A stretch of DNA of 64,000 nt from Ophiocordyceps camponoti-saundersi (nom. inval.) (GCA_003339415.1 PDHQ01000145.1:1-64000), one strand, 5' to 3'; counted from the first letter of the stretch, positions 49,578-63,579 are shown. The notes: generated by a model from the letters alone, not told the origin. Translations and numbers: made by a program.

Positions 49578-49852
49578 CTTTAATCTTAAATTATTTTAAT
49601 AGTTTTAATAAATATAAAAACTATTATATTTCTAAAGCGTTATAGCTTATTATATATCTAGCTATTTAAGAGGATACTTACTGCTTTTATTATAAAAAAG
49701 ACCTTTCTAGCAATAATTATTTTTAAAACTTTTCTTATTATATTAAAAAGTAAAATTAGTTTATATTTACTTAAGGTATAATATATAGCTAATAGTTTAC
49801 TTACTTTTTAGATAACTATAATATTTAAAGTTTAAAATTATAATAGGAAATA

Positions 49853-50436
49853 TAATATACGCTTATATATATAATCTACTAGTAGTTATATATACTAGGC
49901 TAGCTATTAGATATAGTATATAGGAAAGGAAGATAAGCTAGCTACTAATCGTAAGATTATAGAATAGCTACTATAAAAAGTATAAGTATAGGTAAAAGTT
50001 TTTTAAAAATTAAAATAATAACTATAAAAGAATCTAAATTACTACCTAAAGGAATATTAAGCTAATTATATAGCTAGGAGCTTAAGGAAGATTTCCTAGT
50101 ATAATCCTAAAAGTATTTACTTAAGGGGATTTCACGGTAATTTTTAAGTATATTAGTAAAATAAAGATTTCTTAGTACGCGGTAATTTCCTAATATACGG
50201 GGATTTCTTAGTAAAATCCGGAGATTTCTAAAAGTATATTTTAATACTAGATTCTACTAAAAATCTTAGTAAAATCTTAAAAGTTATTATAGAGAAATCC
50301 TAAGAGGAAATCCTAGTAATTTCTTAAGCGTAAAGGTAATAAAATTTCTAAGGGAAATCTAAGTAAAATCCTAAGGCGGGAAATCCTAGGAAATCTTAGG
50401 GAAATATTATAAGAGGTTAGGCGATTTATAGGGGTA
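49853..50436 (-). repeat. Repeat R, minus copy (inverted partner 25014-25595)
   Basis: It aligns in reverse complement with 25014-25595 over about 580 bp. The right two thirds are built from degenerate ggaaatccta(a/g) units (clear at 50310-50410: gagaaatcctaagaggaaat). It truncates X2 on its left. Confidence 0.8.
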
Positions 50437-52540
50437 TTATTATATATCCCGTATTAACTCCCCGGGCTGGAAAAGAATTCTAATAGCTTTATTAACTCCC
50501 TATTTTACTTTAGAAACTATTATTATACTTAAAAGCTTTTTCTATATTAACTCTAATAACTATATTTATTTATAAATTAAGAAATATTATTAGGGATCTA
50601 TATATAAAGAACTAAATTAATCTATATAATATAAAAAGGAAATAAAAAAATAAGATAAGAATAATAAAGGAGAATTATAATATATATTAGATATATATAG
50701 AAAAATATACGTTACGGTAAAAGGTATCGTAATACTAAGAAAGAAAAATAGGAATAATAAGGACGTAACGTAAAAATAAACTAAAGAAATAGAATAAAGG
50801 AAAATATCTTACTATCCTTATTATATAAACTAGCGCCTATAATAATATAAGAGCAAATACGGATAATCTTACCGTAACTAATATAAAAGATATAGTTTAT
50901 AGCTTTAAGTATAGTATACCTTACAAAGATAGAGGCGTTTAAGATATTATAAATAGTAATAAGGTTAACTATATTACGGATAATTATACTTATCTTTAAG
51001 CGTATATCGCGAGCAGTTTATAATAAATAAGCTTTATATAGCTTTCTTATTATAGCTAATATTCTTTCTTTATTTATAGCGTATAGAGTATAGGATAAAT
51101 AATATATAACTAGTATTATATTATAAAAATATTAAAAAATAATACTAAAAGTATATTAATCTATAAGGTTCTTACTTAAGCTTAGTAAATATAATAGTTA
51201 TTACTTATTAATAGTAATTACTTAGAGATTTATTACTTATTAATAGTAAAATAAATATAAAGACCGTTACGTATTAATAGTTAAATAGTATAACGCGTGC
51301 TTTCCGTGTAAAGCGCGTTATTAATTTCTACTATAGTTTATACTAGCGCTATATAGAGAGCTAAGGAGTACCTTAGTCTATTATTATATTAACGAAAAGG
51401 TCTACGTTAATAGGTTTAATAATCGTAGTATATTTAGTATTATTAGAGGGTTTAACTAATTAGCTTATCTAACTATATAGCTTTTTCGTAACGTTATTAG
51501 GAGCTATCTTAACTAAATCTAGGATATTAAAAACTAGAATATTACTAAAGTTTAGAGTTATTTTATTTCTAATAATATCGCTCTAAGCTAATAAAAGTAT
51601 ATAATTAATAATAATAGCTAGTAATAACGTAACGATATTTTCGCTAAGTAGATACGTTTATTCTCTTATATAAATATATAAGTCCTAATAATTTCTCTTA
51701 TAAAATTTTAAAATCTTCCCTAAATTATTAAGCGTAGATTTCTTATTAATAAATATAGTAACTTTATTAATATTAATTAATATATTCTTAAGAGCGGGAG
51801 TATTAAGTAAGATAAGTATAAGAATAAAGAAATTAATAACCTATTCGTTACTAATATTAAATATTTTCGCTATATAACTTAAGCTAAGAGAAGTATTATA
51901 TTTAGCGAGGCACTTATTAAAATATATTATTTAAATTAGGGCGATATTTATATTTTAGAATACTAAAGCTTACTTATTATAATATATTACGAAAAAAGTA
52001 AGCGAGTATTTAATAACCTAAACTAAACTATTATAATAAGTTACTAAGAAGTTATTATTAGCTTTTTTAATATTTTTAGCTTTTAAAACTTCTTAAAACT
52101 AAATAATAGTTTTAAAAATAGTTATAGGAGTTATAAGTTACTAAAAAGTAGAATAAATTTACTTATTAAAGGTTCTAAGTATATTTTATTAAGTAAAAGT
52201 AAGAGGAATAATAGATCGCCTTATTAGAGATTTACTAAAAATAGGAGTTATTTCCTTAACCTTAGTCTCCTTTTTTATAGCTACTAATATTATTCGTTTT
52301 ATCTTATTAAGGTAATCGGTATATAAGATAATAGCTAGGATTCTTTTAATCTCCTCTAACTTTTCTAAATCCTAATAAACTTACCTACTAACTAAGCCCT
52401 TAATATAATCTTTTATAATTTCTAATAGCGCGTATACGCTATAGTAATTTTTTCTAAGTTATTCGGATTATAAAAAGATATTTCCTTTAATATTAGTAAG
52501 AGAATATAATAGCGGGGGGCGGCTATAGTTTCTTATTAGG
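50437..52540 (+). pseudogene. Unclassified coding remnant, plus strand
   Basis: From about 51310 to 52540 one plus-strand frame stays largely open except for RIP-type stops. Segments include NEKVYVNRFNNRSIFSIIRG (about 51393), TKVQSYFISNNIALS (about 51545) and KSKRNNRSPY (about 52190). It is rich in Asn, Ser and Ile. I recognise no domain, and it lies outside the gypsy element that follows on the other strand. The region 50437-51300 is AT-rich without recognisable content. Confidence 0.35.
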
Positions 52541-53239
52541 GTAGCCGGTATTTTAAAAGTAAAGCTAGCGGTAGAAAAAGATACCGTGGTAATTTATCGA
52601 GTAGAATATTTAAGCGCTATAACTTTAAAAACTTTAGGTAAGGAATAGTTAGAGCTAGAGTATTTATTATCTAAAAGTAAGTACTTAAAATTATAATCTT
52701 TATCGTTAGGGAGTTATTCTCTATTAGCTTATCTTTTTACTTTCTTATTAATATAATAAATATAACTATCTAACTTACTAAAAGATAGATTATAGCTTTT
52801 TACTTAAAGTACCTATTTCTAAGCGATAAATATTATATAGTTATTTAATTTCTAGTTATTAAATTTATAAGTAAGTAATTTAAATAAATACTAAAGTTTA
52901 GCGAGGTTTCTAAATAGCTAAATAGCTTTCTTAAAGCTTTTATATATAAGTGCTAAGGGAGTGTAAATTAGCTATTTATAAAATAGCTTATAATAGGTTT
53001 TATCGCGAAAACGATAAGGATTATTATAAGGTAGATTAATCTTAAGTATAAAAAAAGGAAATAATATAATAATAATAAAAGGAATTAGAAAATAAAAGGG
53101 AATAATTATAAAAAGAATAAATATAATATATAAGAAAAATATAATAAAGATAGGAAATATAAAGGGGGATAATAGAAGATAAATAAAAAAGAGAAAAGGT
53201 AAGAGAGAGAAAGGTAGGAAAATAAAAGGAAATCTAGTA
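52541..53239. other. AT-rich sequence, possibly the 3' untranslated region/LTR of the 53-kb gypsy element
   Basis: It lies just beyond the end of pol in the minus-strand direction. A long purine-rich run occupies about 53040-53235. The second LTR would be right of 64000, so the LTR cannot be delimited. Confidence 0.35.
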
Positions 53240-53329
53240 TAAATAGTAACGTATTAGGTTTATTATTTCCTAGAGATTTTACGCGTTTATTACTAAGTAA
53301 CTCGTTTACCTTATTCTAATAGCTAGTAC

Positions 53330-56300
53330 TTTTTAAAAGTATTTATATATTTTTTCCTAGTAATATCTAGCTAGGTTTCTAACTTATCCTTTTTTTTTAA
53401 ATTCTTTAATTATCTTCTTTTATTAGAAATCTTTTTTAGCTACTTATTAATTATTATTATTCGGGTATCTTTTCTAATATATAAGATACTTTATTTAAGT
53501 AATACCTTATCTTTTTTTAACTTTTCTCCTATTAAGGATTTATTCGATTTTATAATTATTAGTATTAAGCTTAGGGCTAGGTTATTCTCTTAAAGCGTTA
53601 GCTAATTAAAGTTATATAACTAATATAATAAGATAGATATTTATAAAATTATCGAGATCTAATTAATAAGCTAAATAGCTAATTTATTTAATTACGCGAA
53701 AGGGCCTAGTTTACTATTCTAAAAACTTCGTAACTTATCTATTAGGAATAAAATATCCTTTCCTAAGTTTTAGCTAAACCTAATCGCTAAGCTTAAACTT
53801 AAGCTTCTAATATTTCTTATTATAATATTATTTTATTATAGCTTAGGCGTAAATAATAAAGATAACTACTTTATCTTTTAATATTTCTTAAAATTTAAGA
53901 GAAACTTAATTACTTAGATAATAGAGACTATCGTTTATCTAGAATCTAGTAAGTAACTTACTTAGCGTAGTTTTAATAACTAAGGAAAAGGAGTTATTAA
54001 GAGAAAATTAAAAAGCTAGTAAAGCGTTAATTTATCGCTTTATTAGGAAATTAATAGTAAAAAATCTAAGAGCGATTTCGATAATTTAGTTTTATTTTTT
54101 AGATAAATTATTAGTTTAGAGGTAATATATAATTAATATTAGGAGTTTAGTACTAAAAGTAAACTATAAAGTTTTTTAAAGCTTAAATATAAATTTCGGA
54201 TCTTAATTAGAGATAATTTACTTTAGGAGTCCTTAATTATAATAAGTAAGCTTATAATATAGCTACTAAGCTTATTTTTCGGTAATAAAGTAATTATATC
54301 TAAAAGTTAAAATATATATTTTTAAGAACTTATCGGTAATAATAAGAAAGGTATTATAGAATTTTCTTTTAAGTTTAAACTAAGGTAAGTTTTCCGAAAA
54401 GATTAAAGGGAGTTTAATAATAAAATTTATTACGATTATATAAAAGGGAATTACTAAAGAATAAATCGGAATTATTTCCCTAAAAGGAGGCTATCTATTA
54501 GTTTAATTACGTTTATAAATATTATATTTATCTATAAAATTATTAATCTTTTTCTTTAGTTAAGAAATAATAAAATTAAAGGAGAGTTTAGCTTATATAT
54601 ATTTTTAATTAATATAAAATTTACGAAAATAATACTTAGAAATAATTTTTTTAGCGTAATTTTTAGGAATATAAAGTTATCGTTAACTATTAATATTTTT
54701 AAAATATAATAAGCTATTTGCTCGGATAAAAGGGAGTCTTTTCTAAGAGTTTTTATCTCCGAGTTACTCTAAGATTTTAGATTATTATATATTAAAAAGA
54801 TATTTTTCGGAAATCTTATATTAGAAAGCGTTATTAAAAATAGCTTTTAAGAAAATAAGTATATAGTCTTAGTTAATATAATCCTCCTAGATATCCTTAA
54901 ATTCTCCTTATCTTTTTTCTAAGATTACTTTTAAAAGGAGGCGTAAGAAAGAGTTTATAAGAATATTAAAAATACTTAGGATATATCGGACTTTAAAAAA
55001 GTATTAACTTAGAAACTAAAAAATAAGAGTAAAGTAATTATTACTCCTTATACTAATAATAAAAAAAAGTTTATTTTATAATTATTAAAATTATAATATA
55101 ATTTATAAAAATTATAATTTTTAGTTTCTAAGTTTTAATTAAATAAGTCCGGAGTTTATAATAAGCTTATACTAAGTAAGAGATCTTAAGTTTAGTTAGC
55201 TAATATTTAGTTTTAGCTAGTTTAAGGGTATAACTAAAATAATAAATAGGTTTAATAAATTACTAAAGCGAAGCTAAAGATAATTTCTAAGATTTCTTAT
55301 TATCGATATAGAAAAGATAAGCTATAAAACTATTCTCCTAAAAAATATCGATTTATAAAAAAAGTTAATAATTAGAAAAGAACTAACTAAGAGTAGCGTT
55401 ATTATAAAGGGTATTAGTAATATTATTAAAATAGTCGGTTTTTTCCTTTATTAAGATAATCTTAAATTAGGAGGTAAAAGTATTTCTTTTCGGTTTAGTA
55501 ATAGGTGCTTTATTTTCCTATCTTTCTCGGAATATTACTATTTTATATTTCTAAAAAAGGTTAATTCGTTATATAAAATAAGGAATAAGATATTTTATTT
55601 ATCTAACTAATCTAATTTACTACTTAAAATATTATAAGGTATTAAGAAACTTAATATTTTATAAGGCTTTTACCTAAGATTAAGTATTTATTAGTATAAA
55701 TTTATTAATATAATACTTTAATATTTTTATAAATAAATAATAATAAAATAATTTAAAAGCGGAGAGGGAAAGATTTATATTAATAAAAAGATTAAATATA
55801 GTAAATAGATACTTAATATAATTTTCTTAAAAGTCGGAGAAGATTACTATATTATCGATATATCTAATAGCGTATATTTTATATAGTTAGAGAATATAAT
55901 TAACGAATCTTTATATATAAGTAGGCGAATTTTTATACCTTATAAAAGCGACTATAGCCCTTTTTAATTTATAATAGGAAATAATTATAAACTACTCTTA
56001 GTAATTTAGATAGATAAGAAACTAATAGAAAAAGCTTTAAGTATTAATAGTAAAAATAACTTTTTTACTTACTAATTTATAAATTATATCTTAAGGGAGA
56101 GGTATTAGATATATATCGGAAACGGCTACGCTATTTAAAGCTTATAAGTTATTAATAATATATAGTTTACCTTTTCTCTAAATAATAAAATATAAGCTAG
56201 TAAAAGGTAAAGCTTTAAGCGCTTATTCTATTTTACCTTATAAATATATATTATTATACTTTTTATTAAGGAAATCCTAATTAAGTTTATTTAGTAAATA

Positions 56301-56571
56301 GGGACGTAAACTAAGTTTCTTCTTATACTAATTATCGATAAGGGGGATTTTTAGATATTACTCGGGGGGCAGATTAATTAGTCTAATATCTTCTTAAAGT
56401 TTCGGAAAGGAATCGTAAAGTTATTTTACTTTTCCGGATAACTAAGGATTTAGTATATAGATTTTAATACCGTATTCTCCTTTAATTTCTAAGATATTAG
56501 GTATCTTAGAGATACTTAACTAATAAGGTTAACTTAGATCTAAGATATTAATAGGAGGTAAGTTAATATTA
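53330..56571 (-). pseudogene. pol of the 53-kb gypsy element: RT, RNase H, integrase, C-terminal basic region
   Basis: Revcomp of about 55850-55900 reads IRYIDNIVIFSD: the RT catalytic box with the second Asp changed to Asn. Upstream in the frame comes DIYLIPLPLR (the YPLP box). About 55640-55680 reads ALQNIKFLNTLQ, then LIPYFI, the FP-T---ET-YIPY connection seen in this fungal lineage. Integrase follows at about 54560-53740: LLYNRNKFYY/FIIKLPLIFSENLPQ, IITDKFLKIYI, then SN-stop-DPKFIFK, giving two of the three acidic residues. The C-terminal end (about 53450-53330) is Lys/Arg-rich (SNKRR, LKKKDKLET). All frames carry RIP stops. Confidence 0.88.
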
Positions 56572-56576
56572 GTTTC
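56572..56576. other. Target-site duplication GTTTC (left) of the copia element
   Basis: Identical to 63881-63885. Joining the two gypsy parts across it gives a continuous sequence. Confidence 0.9.
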
Positions 56577-56877
56577 TATTAGATATTGTCTCTCTATACC
56601 CTTTTATATATACTATACGATATATATATAGAGAATAGCACGGATATAGGGAAGCCTCTAACGAAATATATATTACTACCTAAGTTATACCTCGTATAAC
56701 TTAGGAGGTAGGAGGTAGCTTAGATAAGAAGAAAGGGAGTATAGAAGTAAAATATTATCTAGCTATATAGCTGCTCTTCCTCGTACGATAAAGGAAAGGT
56801 ATCTATCTCTAATTATACTTAATTTAAGTTACTTTTACTTTCTCTTACTTATACGTATATATAAAGATTACTTAATA
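56577..56877 (+). repeat. 5' LTR of the copia element (301 bp)
   Basis: It is near-identical to 63580-63880 apart from c/t and g/a differences (tattgtctctcta against tattatcttttta). Includes the inverted motif atataccttttatatata-type TATA tracts, the direct text ggaggtaggaggtagc and the palindromic ctagctatatagct. Confidence 0.92.
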
Positions 56878-57169
56878 TTAATTAATAGTTATACTAGTTA
56901 TTATTAATTAATTATAAATTAGCTAAAATAATAAGATAGGTACTATATAATACCGAAAAGCCCCTATGCCTGCTATTAACCGATACTTATACTTTTACCT
57001 TACTTTTTAATATTAGTTCCTACTAAAAAGCTATTTTTGCCCGGTGCTACTATTAAAACTAAAAGATTAAGATAATATACGATACCTATTAATAATAAAG
57101 TCTTTACCGAAGAGCTATATTTAGCCCGGTATTTTTTACTAGTTATACGATATTACCTTTAATAGCGTT

Positions 57170-60100
57170 CTAGAAATATAATAACGATAATATAGCTTCT
57201 ATAACTTTAGAAGTTAAATAGGAAATAGTAAATACGTTAACTATAATAACGGTAATAAATAAAACTTTAGCTTTATATAACGAGATAATAAAAGGAAGCG
57301 AAGTTAACCTTTATATCTAAACTTAAAGCACGAACCCGCTTTATTAAGATATATAACCTAACTTTATATAACCTCCCGATAAGGTCGAATTAATAACGTT
57401 TATTACTTAGTAGATATATAATATTATTTACTTTAACCTTTATAAGGAAAACCTTCTTTATATAATCTAATCGGAACTTTAAAAATAGACTTACTACTAG
57501 CTAAAATATATCTACTATATATTCTTAAAAGAACTAACTTAAATTATAGTTATATAATATATCCTACTTATTAGAAATAGTATATTAATTAAACGCTTTA
57601 TATAACTCCTTAAGACTAAACTAAAAGACGTTTTACCCCCTTACTTATAAGAAGCCCTTTTTATATAGTTAGATTACCCCCTCTTTTCCGAACTAACTTT
57701 TCTAGATTATATAATATAAATTTTATACTTAGTATAGCCCCCTAAATTAAGATATATCTTAATATAGCTATTACGAAATATCTTAGCTAAACCCCTACTT
57801 CGTACGACTTATATATAAAAGTTAACTACTTTATATAACTTAAATATATAGCTACCTTTAGTAACCTTAACTTAAACCCTCCCGGAACTAATAAATTAAG
57901 CCTTAATAAGTATCGTATAAGTTTATATACTATTACTAATATAAAAAGTAGTAAATAAACTAATCTCCCTAGATAAGGTTACCGCTTTCCTTAAGAGTTA
58001 GTAAAAAGATTAGAATTATATAGGGCGGCTATATAATATATTAATCGATAAGGCTAGGATTTTTATTAGCTATTACTCCTATATTAATATAACGGAAGAT
58101 TAATTTTACGCTATTTTTCTAGATATTTTTTAGATAAAGCTTAAAACTATTATTTATATTTTATCGGATCGGATAAATAATAAAATAAAATTTATACTTT
58201 CTTAGATATATACTTTAATATTTATACGAACTATTTATTATATTAGATAAATTAGACTACTTTTTCTTTTAATATCGTACGATAAGAAAACCTTAATAAA
58301 ACTATAATAAATTTACTTAATACCCTTTTTAATAAACTTCGACTTATTTAATAAGCTTTTAAACCTAACTATTAAGGAGAAAAGTAACTTCTTACTATTA
58401 TTATATAAGCTTATCGTAGCGTTCTAAAATTCGAATTAGCTATAATATTCTAAGATATATCGTATAAAATATTTATTAATCGCCTTTATTTCTCTCTTAC
58501 TATCGCTATAAATAAAACTACTAATTAGTTCTTTATCGAATAACGCTACCTTAATTATAATAAGTATTATACGAACCTTAGATAATCTTCTTTTACTCCC
58601 TGCTAATAATAATCGCCCCCTATATAACGTTTTTCCTTATAGCGACGCTAGTTCTAACCTTATATAATATAAAAATACTTCGTATATAAAAAAAAAGATA
58701 TTAGTTTATAAACTATAAGTTAGATAATATCTAACGCGTATATAAGTAATATTTTACTAATTATAAAGAAATTAGCTAGGAACTCCTTATAGAGGAAGAA
58801 TTTAGCGTATTCCTCTTATTATACGAAAATTTTAATAAATAAAATTCCTAGTTTTTATAATTATATAACGAAGACTTAGATATTAAAAAAGAAATCGTTA
58901 GTAGCGAAAACGCGGTTTTATTTTTTATTATAGCGGCCTATATATACCGCCTTACTAGCGATAATATCTACTAACTAAAGGCCTTAACGGTTCCCGCGAA
59001 ATAATTCCTCCTTTTTAATATATATTATATAACGTATTAAGGCGAGCTTTAAAATATAGGAGCTACGTAAATCTTAACTATAGGTAAATTATAAGTAGAA
59101 GCTTATATCCGGGAATACCCTTATATAACTATTAACTAGACCCTAACTAAAAATATAATCTATTTTAGCTTCTTAAAACTTACTAAGCTAATCGGAATTA
59201 TTATTATACGAAACCCCTTTAGTAAAGTCCTTTACTATATTCTTAATATTTCTACCCCGTTCCTTTTCTATCTTAAAAATATAGACCGCTTTCGTGCTTT
59301 CTATAATAATATAAAGAATATTATCGTATAATATAATAGTATAATAGTTCCTATTATTAGGAAATAGGGATATCTATTTTTTAATATCTTAAAGTAAGAA
59401 TTTACGTTATATTATATAGAATAAGAGTTATAATAGCTTTATTAATATTTTAGCTACTCTTATATATAACGGCTTTATAACTTACTAAAGAAAGCTAATT
59501 TTTCAGATATAACCCCCGTAGCCTTTAAGTTAATTTAATATTTATATTACTAATATTAATTATATAATTTAAAACCTTAGCGATTTAAATTCTCCTTTAA
59601 AGATAACTATAATTTTAACTACTCGCTTATTATTAATATTTTTTACCTTAGCGGTAAGCTAATCTTATACGCTATTAATAAAGCTATATCTTTCTAAGTA
59701 GCCGCCTTTATACGAAGTATATTAGCGGTAGACGCTTAGAATACCTTATATAAGTGCTAGATTTATATATACTAAAGCTTATTAGATATTATCTCTTATA
59801 ACGCTAAGACTAACTTTTCCTTTTTAGAGTTTTATATAAACGTAAAACTATTTAGTACTATATATAAAGAAGTGCTTATTAAAGCGTATTAAGCGATTAG
59901 TAAGGTTAAATATATATACGCCCCTTTTAAGTAAGTATATAATATTTTACGATAAGAAATTAATATTAAGATTAATAACGTAATTATTTTTTAGATAACT
60001 ATTAAGGCTATTAATAATATAGCTAAACTAAATAGCTTTATTTTAATATTTCTTATTTTTAGCGCTTACTCTTATATTTCGTATAACTCGCCCCTAGCCT

Positions 60101-62090
60101 TTAATATTATTATAAGAGCTCGAGTAATTTAGCATACTATAAAATAAGTATAATAAATTAAAGCTTAAGTAGATATTTTACGCGCTCTTTATATCTAAAA
60201 TAAACCTAACTTATATAATATCTTATCGCTTCCTTTTTAAAGCGAAGTTTTTATTTAGCGTAAAAAGGATAAATAATAAGACCTTTTCTATATTTCTAGT
60301 TTTAATAGCTAGGATATTATTCTTAAACTTCTTATAAAACTAACTAGATTTTATATAATATAAGTTAAACCCTATCTCTGCTCCCTCCTTACTATACTTA
60401 TAGAGAAAAAAATATAGTTTAAAATCCTAATTATACTCCTATATAATAAAAACTTATATAAAGCTTTTCCCTCTATATTCGTTATTACGAAGAAAAAAAA
60501 TAACTATATATTTATAATATAATTATAGTAATAAGGTATTATTATTACCTTAGGATAACTATTTAAGGCCTTTAACTATAAGGAAATTAATACCCTCTTT
60601 ATATAAGAAATCTTTACTTTTATTTAATATAACCTTTTCTTAAACCTTATAAGATATATTTTTAAAACGCGTCTCGTATAAGAGGTAAAAAACTTAAATA
60701 ATAGCCCTTACGAAAAGTCCCGCCTAGTTATTTAAGGCTATAGAGATAATAGTAAAAAAGAAATCCTTATATAATTACCTATAATTCTACGTATATTATA
60801 GCGCCTTCTTCTTACTTTTAAACTTACTTTTATAAAGTTATATAATTACTAAGGCGAACTGCGAGATATTACGTAAGCGTATATATAGTTTGCCGATCCT
60901 TTAAGTTATACGATATATATATACTTTCCTAAAAAATTATAAGATTAATATTTACCTTATACTTTTTTATATATTAAGAAGCTATTATATAAGCTAGTAA
61001 AATTAAGATTATACTAATTTAAGATATATTATAATTATTATTATATAAACTTTTATATAACGCCCTTATTATATAATTTATATCTTTTATTTATAATAGC
61101 TAGCCTTAACTTATTCGGAATAATAAGCTTATAAATAAACGATATATTCTCTTTTATATCTAATATATTCTCTAAACTTAAGGAAAATAAGTTAAAACGA
61201 GTAAAGCTTTATATAAAGCTTAAAATATTCCTTACTAATAGCTTATCTATTAACTTTAATAGTAGTTATATTACGCGCGAATTATACGATATTATTCTTA
61301 TATAAAAAAGATAGGTAAAGAGCTTTTACGTTATTAACCTAATTACCGATATTACTCCGTAAGACTTTATTAGCTAGCGAGCCCGAGAAGTATATATTAT
61401 TTTTACTTATTAACTAAAAGCGTTATATAACTTTACGGTAACTGCTTAAATAACTAATTTTTCTTCGTAAGATATTTTAGCTTTTAATAAATATATTTAG
61501 TAATAAATTAATAATATTACTTATAGTTTACGGTTTATTCCGCTTAACTTATTTTATATAAAACTATTTATTTTTATAAATAGGTTATTCGTAAATAATA
61601 AGGACCTTACCTTATAGCTTAGCACCTTAATTATTCTTAATAAGGAAGACTAGTCCTCTAACTTATTTATCGTATAAGGTAATATTCTTTACTAAACCTT
61701 TACGAAGTATAAAAAGGTTACTCGAAGTATCTTAATAAGCAAACTTTACGGTATAGTAAATAGCGTTAATATTAGCTTAGCCCTTTACTTAACTATTTAA
61801 GCTATTATATAATCCCTAAGCACGCCTCTAATCCCCCTTATTTTTTATATAAACTTATATTTATTATACGATTACCTAATAAAGCTTAGCTTAATAATAG
61901 AAAAATAATTAATAATCGATATTATAGTTATTTATAAGTTATATAAGCGTAAGGAAATTTTAGAAATACGATAAATTAATAGTAAGAATAACTTAGCTAA
62001 CGCTTATTTTAAGGATAGCCCTAACTTAGCCTTATTAACCCTTATTTCTATAAATTCTTATAAGTTACGGATTAAAGCTACTATCTAATA
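57170..62090 (+). pseudogene. gag-pol of the copia element
   Basis: Degraded polyprotein. Gag-like sequence is at about 57600-57860 (LKTKLKDVLPPYL, then PPKLRYILI). The integrase C-terminal part at about 59880-60400 reads VYNILRQEI-like text, SEVFI, SFNSQDIILKLL-like text and VKPYL, the usual copia pattern before RT. RT begins SRLVI-stop-GYRDNSKKEIL (about 60716-60775), where family members have SRLVVQ. The RT catalytic box at 61126-61149 is SL-stop-INDIF, i.e. LQ-DD with Gln as stop and Asp as Asn. RNase H at about 61740-62020 includes ALYLTI, INLYLLYDYLIKLSL and DIIVIYKLYKRKEILEIR, matching the fungal copia D-Y-L-CLVKL / DI--LR-SYE-REI-EIRWI pattern. The start codon is not identifiable; the tail after 62020 is less certain. 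Confidence 0.88.
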
Positions 62091-63579
62091 ATTTACCTAG
62101 GTTATATAAAACTTATACTCTTTTCTTTCCTATATTTTTACTTTATTTAACCCTCTATTTTTACTTTCTTATTTTTTTATATTTTTACGTTTTTTTTCTA
62201 TTATTTTTATACGAAAATTACTATTAATTCTTTCCGGGTATTATCTAACCTTAGCGCTTAATTTTAAAAAAGTAAAGCTATAAGTTCTAAATACCTAATT
62301 TTTTTTCTTTTTTCTTTTTCCTTATTATCTAACCTTACTACTACTTCTTTTCTACCCGACCTTACTACTACTTCTTTTCCACCCCCGCCCCCTACTACTC
62401 GTTATCTAAGATAGTAATATACTCCTCCGCGTTAGGAGGCGCTCCGCCTAGTATTATTATTACCTATCCCCGCCGCCGGCTATTAAGCAACTTAATAGGA
62501 GTAATTACTAAGGTATAAGGTACCGGCCTAGGAGTTTACGACGCTTAGCCCTATTATATAAAAAAGTATCTTATTATATAAGACCGCTATATATAAGTAA
62601 TATAAGCCTTATTATTATTTATCTAATATATATTAAATAAATAAGGATTTTTAGCGTAAATATAATATAATTTTATTATTACTTTACTATAACTTATAAG
62701 TAAAATTACTAGAAAATAACTTAGGTATTAGATAATAATAGCTTTAATACGCTTAGGATCTTAAATATTATTAAGGCGGATAAAGATATTAGATAATAGT
62801 ATAGCTATTAGTTAAATCTCTACTTATTACTTTCTTATTAATATTACTATTATATAATAGCTAAACTTTTTTTTCTTATATTTAAGGATATTTATTATAT
62901 AAAGCGCTAATTATCTTTATTATTATAAAGTATATAAACTTAGTAAAACTTAAGTTAATAAGCTATAATATTATTAAGATAAGAAAGTATATTATATAAT
63001 TAATAACTATTAATAAAAACGATTTAAGTATATTATACGATTTATTAATTTTTATTAAAGATTTTTCTAATTATCGTTATTATTTTCGTTAATTAGCTTA
63101 AAGAAAAAAGAAAGAAAAATAGAAAAGAAAGAGAGAGAGAGAGGGGGGGAGCGAGGAGGGGTTTTTATACCTTTTTAAAGGCGGTAAGAGGCGGCAGAAT
63201 CCGATTTTTAATTCCTATTTTTCGTAATATTTTTTAGTATTTTTAGTATAAAGTTATAAAAAGTTAGTTTTCTACTTATTTCCCTTAGTATTATAATTAT
63301 AAAAAACCTTTATAGTAAAACTTTATAAAAATATATTATAGATTAAATTATATAATAACCTAATTTTTATTTTTCAGCTAGTAGCTTATTTTCTTTATTT
63401 TTTTTTATTATAATATTATAAGCGTTATTTACTTTTAGAGATTTTTTTCGATTATATACTTATTTAATATCGTATAATTATTTTTCTTTAGAAATATCTA
63501 TTTTTTAGAAAAACGGAGTTTTTTCTTTATATAATACTTTTTTATTTAATATATCTTTTTATAAAAAGAAAAAGTTAAG
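62091..63579 (+). other. 3' untranslated region of the copia element
   Basis: No coding motif was seen. Contains a c-rich patch (about 62340-62400), a perfect gagagagaga run followed by g7 (63128-63150) and, directly before the LTR, an aaaaagaaaaag polypurine tract (about 63562-63574). Confidence 0.55.

Larger units (their letters stand above)
46020..49852 (+). mobile_element. Element X2, second copy of X, with a 411-bp insertion
   Basis: It aligns with X1 from gataaggaaaagataagg to aattataataggaaa. It is more AT-rich than X1 and its frames carry more stops. It is interrupted at 49167-49577 by an LTR-like insertion and stops at 49852, where repeat R begins in reverse orientation. The left side abuts rep-A copy F with a short purine-rich linker. 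Like X1 it lacks obvious terminal repeats. Confidence 0.6.
53240..56576 (-). mobile_element. Ty3/gypsy element (minus strand), 3' half; split by the copia insertion
   Basis: Contains RT, RNase H region and integrase on the minus strand and resumes at 63881 after the copia element, with the GTTTC duplication marking the break. Its gag lies to the right of the window. It belongs to a gypsy lineage different from both elements in the first 13 kb, judged by its RT context (YIDN-IVIFSD followed by INLSLS). Confidence 0.85.
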
